Position numbers and translations under genes: made by a program. The notes under the pieces were generated by a model. That model was given only the letters and a program-made list of their open reading frames with translations, was not told where the DNA came from and made no database searches. A DNA stretch of 64,000 nucleotides. It comes from Vermamoeba vermiformis. Taxonomy: Eukaryota > Tubulinea > Echinamoebida. The stretch spans positions 186,001 through 250,000 of the forward strand of contig JBEWZL010000236.1 of NCBI GenBank assembly GCA_045837725.1, read 5' to 3'. This document shows positions 1-10,135 of the stretch, one piece after another. The stretch's first letter is position 1, and each line of letters starts with the position of its first letter.

Positions 1-77
1 ATAGCTCCTATAGTCGAATAAGACATAGTTGTGGTTGTCTTGGCAGGTTTGAATTTTGATTTATTTTCATTTTTTTG

Positions 78-1504
78 TTATTGACCCAGCACGATAGATC
101 TGATTTGTTCTATAATCTTCAAGTGCACATCTAAGGCTAGACCATCAACTGAAGCTTCGTTCTTTTGCGTGCACCCATCGACAGCACCTATGTAGCAGTA
201 AGTATTTTGTTCATGAACAACGCACTGTAAATTGCCGCTTACCAGCCGCTACAATTGCATCAAGTAATTTAACTTCTTTTTCACTTGAAGGGAGCAATGA
301 GCCTAATTTGTCGCTTGGCACATCTAGAACGCGTTTGTTATCAACGGAAGGATCAATTACCATAAAAGGAAATAGCGTACCTTGGTGCTGCTCTTGGTAC
401 AACACTGCCAAGGCACCTGCTAGTGCATAGCCTGCAATGAATGAGTGTAAGTGACATGACACGTGTCACATGTCAAACATTAAGCGCACACGCACCTCCC
501 CAATTTGACACGCCGCACGTGATCAGATAATCAGTCGCGACGACAGTGCCAATTTTATCACCGTGCGGAATGAACAGCTTGACTGCCTCGTGCACTTTGC
601 CCTGGGAAATGTCAATTGATATTACACCGACTGATAGTGCCTGATTCTTACCATGCCTATCTCGTTGCCTCCTACATGTCATAATAACAATTGTTAATAT
701 GCAGTCTTGTCTACGGGTCTAACAAGCACTCACCATCGCCAATGCCAATCGTCTTGATTCCAAGCTCAGGATAGAGTTGTGCAGTCAAAAACAACTTGTC
801 AATCTTCGCGGTGTATTCACTGATGTTCATGCCTCTATTATAATCAAGTACATCAGTATTGTTGTTTGATCTAGAAAGTCAAAGTCACGTGCCTCATGTT
901 GTAGTAGTTTCCATCGCTAGCTGCTCCCAATCGTTCAATAGAGACCAAGCAATCAATTTTCTGATGGTGATGACGTCCATCCATATTTAATAATGTATCA
1001 ATAAACGGCTGTTCGTTCTCCATTGGGAATACAATCACGGGATCTATTTTGAGGCCACTTTCATTAACGCACTTTTGAAGCACTTCTTGATTTCGAACGT
1101 CTGTCAGTAATTGAACGTTCTTTCCGAGTACTTTTAACGCTTTAGCACTAATAAAACGGAATTAGAATATTGTACGTGAATTAAAAACAGATCCACCTGA
1201 GCGGAGTTCGACAACAATTTCGGAAAAATATTTTGCTTACATAGCAACAGCCCCTAATGGTCCGTCAGTTTCAGGATGGCCGCATTGAAAAATAAAAAAT
1301 CCGGTGACGATTAAAATATTTTTTGCTTCGAGCAATACTTTGGCAGCCCCTTCTACCTCACCAGTGAGGCTAATTTTGCCAATTCCTCTATTGCCTACAT
1401 TTTTGTTGATTAATTAAATGATAGTGGAGTCAGGAAAGCTTACCGATATCATTTTGGATCAAGGTTTCGATGTCTTTGATTTTCTTGTTCACTGTTGCGG
1501 TCAT
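78..1504 (-). CDS. DGLUCY: D-glutamate cyclase-like protein (DUF4392 domain)
   Basis: Spliced minus-strand gene of about seven exons, ATG at 1504 and TAA at 78-80. The product resembles the C-terminal (DUF4392) half of mitochondrial D-glutamate cyclase, which converts D-glutamate to 5-oxo-D-proline. Visible family motifs are ETDGPLGA in exon 2, GIGDGGNEIGM spread over the 640-800 region, CGVSNWGGYALAGALA around the 430-520 junction, and a C-terminal AVDGCTQKNEASVDGL. All exon joins close in frame. No N-terminal extension or clear targeting peptide is visible, so it is shorter than the animal protein. One intron (about 440-514) carries a TGACACGTGTCA palindrome. Family assignment is by motif recall. 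Confidence 0.82.
457..468. repeat. TGACACGTGTCA palindrome in an intron
   Basis: Perfect 12-bp inverted repeat inside an intron of the D-glutamate cyclase gene, flanked by further TGACA/TGTCA words (452-475). It belongs to the set of similar intronic palindromes at 26004, 51779 and 59601. Function unknown. Confidence 0.6.
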
Positions 1505-1606
1505 TCTGCTAAATTAACTTAGGTATGATGCAATATGTGTTGTTAATACGATTGTGCTTCACTTAATTTGAATGAAATCATTGATTGAAATGTCACAGAA
1601 TGACAT

Positions 1607-2876
1607 TCAGTCGCGGTGCTGTTTATTCAACAATGACAATCGATATTTGAGCGCATCTTTCTTCGAATACTTAGTCGCTGCAATGCCCATGTGTTGCGCC
1701 ACTAAGTGTTGTACACGGTTGGCAAATTGATCCGGATCCTCGGTCTCCTTCTTCTCCTGTTAGACGTATCAGCTACTATTATATAATTTAATATCCGATA
1801 CTTGCCTGAGGAGCTAACAATTCAATGTTGTAAATGTACAGTGGACTGAAGAACATCCACACAATCTCCTTGAATATCGATGAGCCCAACTTGCCCGGCA
1901 CGAGAGGCAGGCCCAACACATTGACTTTCAACGCGACAGGCAGCACAGTGAGGCCGAGTGAAAACAAGAACTTTTGATAGATCAGCAGCCCTATGCCATT
2001 CGTGTCCCAGCCTTCAGGGAAGTATACGAGCGGTCTTTTGCTTTGATTCAAGTGTTGCACGATGAATTCGCGCTGTTGTTGGCGCTTGTACTCTGTCGTT
2101 CATCATTAGCACGCCATTACATACAAAAAATTTTTGTCGTACCTTCGTGATGCGAATCGATCTTAATCGTGCCCATGATATTCGCCACAAAATCAATGAA
2201 CTTGCGCGAGATGACGTGTCCGTCAAAGAATCCACGGTCAATGAGCACATCGAGCGGTGGGTACAGCAGAAATGGAATGACATCTTGCTTGTGTCAGTCA
2301 CAGAGGAATGTTATTCAAGAGTGGCACGTACCAAAAGCAGTTCGATGATTAGAAGCCACTATGTACGGCTTCTTTAATGTCTTCAAAGTGTCACCGTTCT
2401 TAAACCTATCGTACGTTGTCAGATCCGAAAGCGATTTTCTACCGAACTGTTGTAATGGACTTCACATTACCTGCAATATAGACCAAACATTGCCAATATT
2501 ATTTTGCATATTCTTTGATGAAAGACAATGTCTACAAGGTTAGTGGTTAGCAAAATGCACGAGTGACAGTTTCATACTTGCATACCGGTGACGGGGATAC
2601 GGAGGGCGGTGCCAATAAATAAAATAGATAATAATATCGATAATAATACAAAGCGGGCGATTAATAAAGTGACGCCAACCGGAATATAATACAGAAGGAT
2701 CAAGCCCCGCCAAAAATTCAAAGGCTATTTGAATAATTAGTACCCAGGTGAGTTAAAATAAATGCAAATATAATTTTAAAAATAGAAAGAATATTATTAA
2801 AGACTTCTGGTGTAATAAATCTCACCTTAACATGGCTCGTAAAAAACAGATCTTGCAGTTGGCGTACGTCTGTCAT
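1607..2876 (-). CDS. AUP1: AUP1-like acyltransferase-domain protein
   Basis: Minus-strand spliced gene, ATG at 2876, TGA at 1607-1609. The order of parts matches ancient ubiquitous protein 1, a lipid-droplet/ER protein that recruits ubiquitin machinery. First comes a hydrophobic hairpin region (about 2590-2710, reading LLYYIPVGVTLLIARFV). Then follows a PlsC-type acyltransferase domain with SNHRTAFD (an HxxxxD box near 2345) and a modified second block FPEGWDTNG (near 2010). The C-terminal tail (1607-1757) has a helical DPDQFANRVQHLVAQ stretch where AUP1 has its CUE/G2BR region; I could not confirm a CUE fold. Its start faces the 3' end of eRF1. It could also be a divergent lysophospholipid acyltransferase. 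Confidence 0.75.
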
Positions 2877-3074
2877 TTTAAAGCGTGGCGATCATCAACA
2901 AATAATGTCTAACTATGTACATACACAAGAAGTAGTGATAACACTAAAATTTATTTTTGGTTCTAATGAATTGACAACACGTGTCCTAACAAACTAGGTG
3001 CAAGTTATTTTGTTGTTTAAGAAGAGTTAATGAGAGACAAGGTGTTTAGTCGCTCATGTGGACTGTTGGGGCGT

Positions 3075-4492
3075 TTAGAACGACAAGTCGTAGTCATCGC
3101 CGTCATCTTCTTCGACGTCAACGTTAGTATCTTGTTCGTCCATCGCAGTCAAGTCGAGCTTGTAGCGCAACAGACCGCCAAGGCCGCCAAGACCCTTCGT
3201 GAACTGGTCTCCGAGGGGCGAGTTGTCGCTGACGAGCTCAATCTTCGCACCGAAGTTGTGATAAGAGTCCATGAGCCAGTCCAACAAAGCACCTTCTTCT
3301 TCGACTTCCCAGTCAGCGTTGTCAGTGTTCTCAGTGTTGTTGTTGTTGTTCGTCGTGTCGGGATTGACGCACACGACACGAGTTTCACCGTTGGATTTGT
3401 TCTTGAGCTTGCGGCGGATGGTCGGCAAGTTGTCCCACACGATCAAGGTCTCAACAATACCGCTCTCAAGGGCCATCAAAGTGTCACGAGCACCAATGCA
3501 GTAGGGACCATCAGTGGCAATGGTCTCCATGAACTTGGAAAGCAGTTCTTTCTCGCGCACGAGCTTGACGCCCTTGAGCACGTCACTCGCGAGTTGGATC
3601 GTCTCGTTGAGTCCTGTCTCGCCATTGTATTGAATGTCGAGCACTTTGATCACCTTAGACTGAATGCGCTTGTCGAGGTACTGGGACTTGACGAACTCGC
3701 GCTTGAGGTCTCCAAAGCCTGCGACGATGAGGCCCTCGACGTTGGTCTTGTTGGTAGCAGGGTCGATGAAGTGCTTCACCGCTGCTTCGATCACGTCCTT
3801 CACGTACCAATCGCGCTTTTCTTCGCGAATTCGACGGAAGCGGTCGTGAGATTGACCTCCACGGCCGTGCTTCTTAGGCAGACTGACGTCCCACTTGACG
3901 AGAGTTTCGCGCGTGTCGCCGCAAATGACGTGCATGCTACACCCAGAACCATCCATTAGAATGATGCCAAAGCGTGCGTTGTCCTCCAACTGAGACTTAA
4001 GCGTCTCCGTGTGGAATTTGCTACCACAAAAGTAGAGATTGTGGGTTGTAGGCTTCAGAGGCTCCAAGGCAACGTTGATCCACTTGGATTTGCCAGCTTC
4101 GGTCGTATAATTGCCACAAAAGATGGCAAGTCCATTCGGAGGTGGCGCCTTATAGTATTTCAACTAAAATAAAATAATCAGTCACTGCGTAATTATTATT
4201 CGAATTACTAATTATTTAATAAAATCAAATTAAATTATCCGAGATGCTTACCTTTGCCAGGATGGACCGAATTGCATCCTGGACTGACTGCCTGTTAAAG
4301 ACGCGACTTGATGTTGTCAGCGGCGCCGTATTCGGAATTCAACTTGGTGGCCACCTTGCTGATCGAGCCACCGGCAGGGATGATAATCGAAAGCATGCTT
4401 GTGCCGCTTCCTTCCACGTTCTCAATGTCGTTGAGTAATCGTTTCAGGCGGAGTTTTTCTACTTCAGCGTTGCGAATAACAGATGAGGTCAT
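3075..4492 (-). CDS. eRF1: Eukaryotic release factor eRF1, with an internal +1 frame change at CTT-TAA-C
   Basis: This is the class I release factor that reads all three stop codons and triggers peptide release. ATG at 4492, TAA at 3075-3077; one clear intron at 4164-4251. Across the frame change the product is about 442 residues, against about 437 in human. Domain order is complete: N domain with NIKS (residues about 60-63) and YFCGSKF (YxCxxxF, about 124), M domain with GRGGQ (Gln about 184), then the C domain with an acidic tail. The first frame runs from ATG through NIKS-R-L and meets TAA at 4295-4297. The conserved sequence resumes without gap as NRQSVQDAIRS in +1 from 4296. The usual T-A-S before NIKS-type residues is A-A-D here. 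Either this is programmed +1 frameshifting, or one extra T is a sequence error or lesion. Identity is certain; the mechanism is inferred. Confidence 0.93.
4294..4300 (-). promoter_or_regulatory. Candidate +1 programmed frameshift site CTT-TAA-C in eRF1
   Basis: On the minus strand the zero frame reads AAG-TCG-CGT-CTT-TAA-C. Slippage of the Leu codon CTT to TTT, followed by AAC, restores R-L-N-R-Q-S-V, which aligns without gap to R-V-N-R-L-S-V of other eRF1s. The stop is followed by C, a weak termination context. The layout equals CUU-UGA-C of bacterial prfB (RF2), where low release factor raises frameshifting. That parallel is established knowledge; its use here is inference. Confidence 0.6.
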
Positions 4493-4680
4493 TTTCAGGT
4501 TTAGTTGTTGCGTTTGGTAGCTTTTGTAAAGCTTGAGGTTTGGTTGTTGCTTTGTATGAGCAGTTGGAAAAGGAAAAATGAAGAAGAAACTGTTTTTGTC
4601 CCTGCCTTTCTGCCCTATTTCTCAAAAGCAAAAACCAGCGTTCACTGAATTCCAACTATTTTCACGTGCGAGATATTTAC

Positions 4681-5308
4681 TTATATAGATACACTAGTTG
4701 GCAGCGACGATTCGGTCGAGTTCTTTTTCATTTCAAACACGAGAATTTGCAACAGTGAAATCGTGAGTGTAGTGTCCATCAGAAAGTTGTAGGCGAGCCA
4801 TACGTAAGGGGAACCGGGTATATCGGGGACAAAAGGAGGGCCACAACAACATCCAGAAGAAATACAAGCCAATGCTAGCATTTAGTAAAAATGAGCCAAG
4901 TCATCTGTTGGGCACTGTGTCAGATCCGTCAACTAGAGAGGACTACAACTTACTCTATACAACAGAGCCTTGCCTCGACTATTTAAGGTCGTCGAGGCCT
5001 TAATGCGCTTCAATAATTTTGCCCCAACGACCAAGTAGAATATCGACATGCCCGCTGCAATTGCCGCGTACACAGCGGCCGACATGATCAAACCAGCACT
5101 CCACCACACATTTTTCACCACTTTCACGATCATAGGCTCCTTGTTGATGTGCTTCTGCTGGTAACTAATCTACTGTAGAGGTTGGTATTCTAACACCACT
5201 TATAGGCTAACAAATAATCCACTTGAACTGAGAGGTAGATAGTAGGCCTGTGGTAGAACAGACAGTAAAAACCGCACGAAAACGATATTTCGCTCTGCTC
5301 GCCGTCAT
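4681..5308 (-). CDS. Small multi-pass membrane protein, unassigned
   Basis: A minus-strand gene is indicated by two long hydrophobic stretches. The first (4960-5133) reads GLIMSAAVYAAIAAGMSIFY and is followed by a basic loop. The second is near 4740-4810, with a C-terminal tail ending at 4681. A possible first exon starts at ATG 5308 and joins in frame through an intron at about 5175-5232. The 4880-4960 junction is ambiguous: the best donor GTAAGT joined to the nearest acceptor gives a different, shorter hydrophobic C-terminus ending in TGA near 4785. I do not recognise the family; at least two or three membrane spans are likely. Boundaries are tentative. Confidence 0.4.
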
Positions 5309-5484
5309 TCCGCTGTCTCTTTAACACGTTATTTCTGATCCAATCCGGCTACGCAAATTGGAAATATTGACCTGGTTATAATTATAATATTATTTTGGTA
5401 CCAAGTACGGTGATCAAAAATAAACGTTACTTTATATCATACAATACGTAAAACATATACACAAAACCAGTTCGCATCAGCGGC

Positions 5485-6358
5485 TTAGCCGATCGAGATG
5501 AATGACTTGAATTGACCACGCTGGTCGGCGACGGTTCCGTTGAAAGCAGTACCATAGAATGCGGCTAATGCGGCAAGTTGTGCTAGAGTTAAAGCGTCTG
5601 CCGCTACCAACGTTGGCGGGAAAAAAACCACCGGATTTGCAGCTTGTGGCAATAAACCCACTAGTTCGAGTATATTAGGTTCTACCATTAATCAAGCAAT
5701 AATGAAGTTAAACTCACTGTTGGGTCCAGCTACAGTCGAGGGCAAAGGGTACAGGACGCCTCGAGAAACGCTGATTGCATGTGCATTCCTTGCCCGTAAG
5801 GAAGGCAACTGAAGGCTGACCTGTAGGAGGGTTTGCATAGCCTGCTGGTTGTTTTGCACAACCTGCAGGGCGTTTTGCACAGCCTGCTGGTTGTTTTGCA
5901 CAACCTGCAGGGTATTTTGTATGGCGTTTATCTGCGCTAAAAGTTGCTGGCCCCAGAGGGGAGCTCCGGCTCCTGGATACGTCTGCTCGGCAGCTAAAAT
6001 TGTTAGTTGATGGAAGCGGATGTTATAACAGAAGATATTATATTACCTGCATTCTGTACAGCTGTTTTTCTTTTACTGACGGAGACGTACTCCGCATCAG
6101 TGACCAAATTCCCGTTAGCCGCTGACAAAAATTAACTTAATATTATCTCAATTGCTAAAATTAATCTGTTCTCGTATTAATTATTGTTAGTAATGTACCC
6201 GTTTATTTCTATTTTTACCGCGCGTGCGCGGAATTTATTGTACAACAACTTATAAATAGTTGGTGTTGTATATTGGGTGAGTTCATAACCCCAATATACC
6301 TACTGACTACAGGCTAATCAAACTTACAGTGCTTAGTAATAACCGTTGATGACGTCAT
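5485..6358 (-). CDS. Q-repeat coiled-coil protein with a C-terminal conserved-looking domain
   Basis: Minus-strand gene, ATG at 6358, TAA at 5485-5487, four exons joining in frame (first intron about 190 bases). The middle contains a 14-residue repeat (QNNQQAVQNALQVV) encoded by a 42-bp tandem repeat and predicted to be helical. The part after it runs NAHAISVSRGVLYPLP, then FPPTLVAADALTLAQLAALAAFYG and a short basic end. This pattern (a short strand motif, then FPxTLxxLxALTxAQ and FYG) reminds me of an uncharacterised family expanded in mushroom-forming fungi, but I cannot verify that. Function unknown. It is divergent from the Ca2+-ATPase gene with only 76 bases between start codons. Confidence 0.65.
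5840..5923 (-). repeat. Two tandem copies of a 42-bp coding repeat
   Basis: Units at 5840-5881 and 5882-5923 are nearly identical and stay in frame, giving two 14-residue Q/N-rich heptad-like units. Slippage or unequal crossing-over is the likely origin. Confidence 0.85.
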
Positions 6359-6434
6359 CAGTCTTGGTTGTAACTTTTTGAAAATGTGCTGCGCAATCAA
6401 TTTCTATTTGTTTTGAATGGAACAGCACGTCTAA

Positions 6435-9400
6435 ATGGGTCGCTATCATTTCGAAGGCTTGTCCTCCTCTGAGGTATTAAAGTCTAGAGAAATATCAGGC
6501 TCTAATGAGCTGGACCCACCCAAAATTGAAACTTTTTGGGAGAAGTTGCTCGATAATTTTCAAGATCCGCTCATCAAAATTCTATGCGTGGCCTTAGCTA
6601 TTACGGGCATATTGGCATTCCTCGGATTTGCAAACTGGCTTGAAGGAATTGGAATTGCCATGGCTGTGTTTTTAGCAACGTTTGTCAGCACTTATTCAGA
6701 ATTTAAAAACGAAGCTTCATTTCAAGATCTGCAGAAAAAAGCAAGCGCAATAACATGCACTGTCTATAGGTAAATTTTTAAAAATGTCTAGAGCAATTAT
6801 AAAGGTCTCATAATTAAGATAAATATTCATGAAATTTTTTTAGACGTTTTTTTAATTTTCCGTTTATTTTTCAGGAACGGTGGTCACCTCCTAGAAATCC
6901 AATCAAGTGATATTGTCGTTGGCGATTATGTTTTGTTGCAATCTGGAGACCGTATTCCTGCCGATGGACGACTTGTAGCAGGAGAATTATTGGTAAAGTT
7001 CAAAAATTGACAATAATCCTCTAAAAAATGTGCACATACACTTGCTATTAATTCGCGTTATTTAACTAATCGCTCGATGATTTCATAATAATTTAAAATT
7101 CGAAAACGCGGAAGATCCTAACGTCGAACTCTACTCCAGGTTAACAACGCGGTATTAAACGGCGAATATGCCTCGAAGAAGAAGCTCGTTACTCCACCTC
7201 ATTATGTACCTCTGGATCAGCATGACTTCGCGGATCCTTACCTTGTGTTTCGTGGTGCTGTTGTAGGCACGTATCAAAACACTCTCGAGCTGCACTATTA
7301 CATAAGAGCTAATATTATTAAATACAGACGACGGAGAAGCAGTGTTGCTCGTAGAGTCAGTCGGCAAGTCTACTGTCTACGGTCAACTCGCTGCAGAACT
7401 CTGCGCACAACTTGAAGACAGAGAGTCCCCGCTGCAATTTAAATTGAACGTGCTCGCTGAACAGATTAGCAAATTGGGCTATATAATGGCCACATTTATT
7501 GCCGTGTCATATCTCTTCAAGCAAATTGTCATGGACAACCACTGGAGCTGGACTGAAATCTCCACGTAAGATGAATTAGTAGTTTCTAGTATTAACGACT
7601 AATGCTTGATTGTTTTGCAGTTATTTGACGAAGTTACCACTGTTGATTCACGATGTGGTGACGTCAGCAATTTTAGCCATTATCATTATTGTCGTCGCTG
7701 TGCCGGAGGGTCTTCCGATGATGATTGCAATTGTTCTATCGCTCAATATGCGCCGCTTGTTAAAGGTACAGTCGCTTCATAGACTTGTCAAAATGAGACT
7801 AATCTATTTTAGGCACGAGTTCTTGTTCGAAAGTTGCTCGGAATTGAAACAGCAGGATCAATGTCGCTCTTATTCGCAGACAAGACTGGCACCATGACTA
7901 AAGGACGATTTGAGCCGTGTTCATTTATCTCAGGCTATTGTGACTCTTACGCGTACGTGTCACACTTAAACCATTCATTTTTGCTAACAACGATCAACTT
8001 CAGTCGGTTCCATGACATGCCCAAAGACTTGGCAGAAATTCTTGCAACAGCCCTGAAGGAGTCAGCGAGTTCAGTGATCAATGTGGACACTGGAGATATT
8101 GTCGGCGGCAATGCATCGGACAAGGCACTATTGTCATTTTTGGATCGCGAGTCACTCGTTGCACCCACTGAAGTGACAGTTGAAAGACAAATTCTCTTCA
8201 ACAGCGAGCGAAAATTTTCAGCTTCTCAAGTCTTGTTCAATAACAAGTCACGCAGAGCTCAAAAATTCTTCTCAGCAAGTGATTTCGATCACCATCAGCG
8301 CATTGTTTTCATCAAAGGCGCACCTGACATTTTGCTGCCCAAATGCAAAAATTACTACGACCATAACGGTGCTGTAGTGCCTTTTGGCAGCATGACACCA
8401 ATCTTGGAACAAATTGATATGGCTTCGTGCAAGGGCCAGCGCCTGATTGCTGTGGGAACTTATCGCCAACCGATTCAAGACGAGCACACAAACGAACCAC
8501 CCGCTTCAATTGATCTGATTGGCGTGATTGGTGTGTTGGATCAAATTCGACCAAGCACGAAGAGTGCAGTGATTGAACTGCAGCACGCAGGTGTGCAAAC
8601 AGTGATGGTGACAGGTGACAAGCTTGAGACTGCGGCTGCTATGGCCGTTGAAGCGGCACTTATTGAGCCTGGAGACGTGCGCAGAAATGACGTCATTATC
8701 ACCTCGCTCGATCTCAAGCGCATGTCCGATGAACAGATCAAATCACTGCTGCCTTCACTACGCGTCGTTGCACGTGCATTGCCAACGGATAAGAGTCGCT
8801 TGGTCTCCATCGCACAACAAATGGGCTTTGTAGTGGGCATGACTGGTGACGGCATCAATGACAGTGCTGCTCTTCGTCGTTCAGACGTCGGATTTGCCAT
8901 GGGCTCAGGTGCTGAAGTGGCCAAAGAAGTCGCTGACATTGTCATTCTCGGTAAGTCCTCTCTATATAACTGCGGCAAATATCTATTAACACGCCCTAGA
9001 CGACAACTTTGCTTCAATTACAAAGGCCGTTTTGTATGGCAGAACGATTTTCAAGTCCATCAGAAAGTTCATTGTGTTCCAATCGACGATCAACTTGGCC
9101 TCAACTTTCATCGTATTCTTTGGCCCGTTCTTGGGTTTTGACTTCCCACTGACACTGTACGTATATATGCCTCTAAGCTCACTGTCAATGTTTCTAACAC
9201 TACAATAGGACACAACTTTTGTGGGTCAATTTGGTGATGGACACCCTCGCAGCATTAGCCTTTGGTGGCGAAGTACCTCTTGAATCGTAAGTGTTCCAAG
9301 TCTCTTGCACCACTGTCTAACGCAAAAGCAGCACTATGACGGAGAAACCAATCAAAAGAGAAGATCCAATCATTGATATTCCAATGTGGTCCTCGATTCT

Positions 9401-10080
9401 CATTGGTGGTATTCACATTGCCTTGCTCTCCATCATATTTTTGACCTCTAACTACATTGCGGTAAGTTCTAACCTCGTGTTTGCAACTGCGACTAACCTT
9501 CAATACTAGGATACTTTCGTTCGCGGAGGAAATCACGCGGAGGATGTGTTCTTGACAGCTTTCTTTTGCTTCTTCATCTACAGTGCCACTTTCAACGCTT
9601 TCAATGTCAGGTAAGCGACGGACTGCTCTCTTCCCTTTAACAATGGGGTTGTAAATTTTGGAATACGACGGATCAACAAGCGCTCGTGGCTCAAGTGGTA
9701 GAGTGTCTGGCTACGAACCAGGAGGCTGCGGGTTCAAGTCCCGTCGGGCGCAATTTCTTTTTTGCTTTTTACTATTTTGAACCCCCGATTAACAAACCCT
9801 TCTTAGAACGCCCAGTATGAACTTGCTCGAGAATGTGCTACAAAACAGGAACTTTGTTGCTGTGGTTGGATTTATTATGTTTGTTCAATGGATCATGACT
9901 TATGTCGGTGGATCCGTGCTTCGTACAGTCCCGTTGACAGCCCACGAGTGGTTCTTCACCCTATTTTTGTCCTCTACGGTCATACCAGTAGACTTGTTCC
10001 GCAAGTACTTCGTTTTGCCAAGGATCCTGCGGAGTTTCACTTTCACAAACAGAAGACATGAAGGATTTTCAATGGTTTAA
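6435..10080 (+). CDS. Plasma-membrane-type Ca2+-transporting P-type ATPase (P2B)
   Basis: Exports or sequesters Ca2+ using ATP. About ten exons, ATG at 6435, TAA at 10078-10080, all joins in frame. Motifs in order: actuator segment with GDYVLLQSGDRIPADGR (about 6920), PEGLP in transmembrane helix 4 (7700), phosphorylation site DKTGTMT (about 7880; DKTGTLT is commoner), KGAPD (about 8315), and the hinge TGDGINDSAA (about 8850). Hydrophobic helices follow up to the end. The C-terminus stops shortly after the last helix, so no calmodulin-binding autoinhibitory tail is seen. One intron near 7262 seems to use a GC donor. The last intron (9612-9807) contains a tRNA-Arg gene on the same strand. Confidence 0.92.
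9680..9752 (+). tRNA. tRNA-Arg (anticodon ACG) within a Ca2+-ATPase intron
   Basis: Full cloverleaf by eye. The acceptor arms are GCGCTCG and CGGGCGC, and the anticodon loop CTACGAA lies on stem TCTGG/CCAGG. The T arm is GCGGG-TTCAAGT-CCCGT, with an A discriminator. A run of T (TTTCTTTTTTGC) follows as a Pol III terminator and CAACAAG lies directly upstream. It sits inside the 9612-9807 intron in host orientation. No intron in the tRNA itself. Confidence 0.95.
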
Positions 10081-10135
10081 ACCACACAAACACCTGTAAA
10101 TAAACTTCGCGACTATGTACATTTTTACAACAAAA

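Noticed and set aside
3030-3959. Long plus-strand ORF opposite eRF1 (309 codons)
   Set aside because: Antisense shadow of the conserved eRF1 coding exon; no family features of its own.
8541-9017. 158-codon minus-strand ORF opposite the Ca2+-ATPase
   Set aside because: Antisense shadow of the catalytic domain exon.
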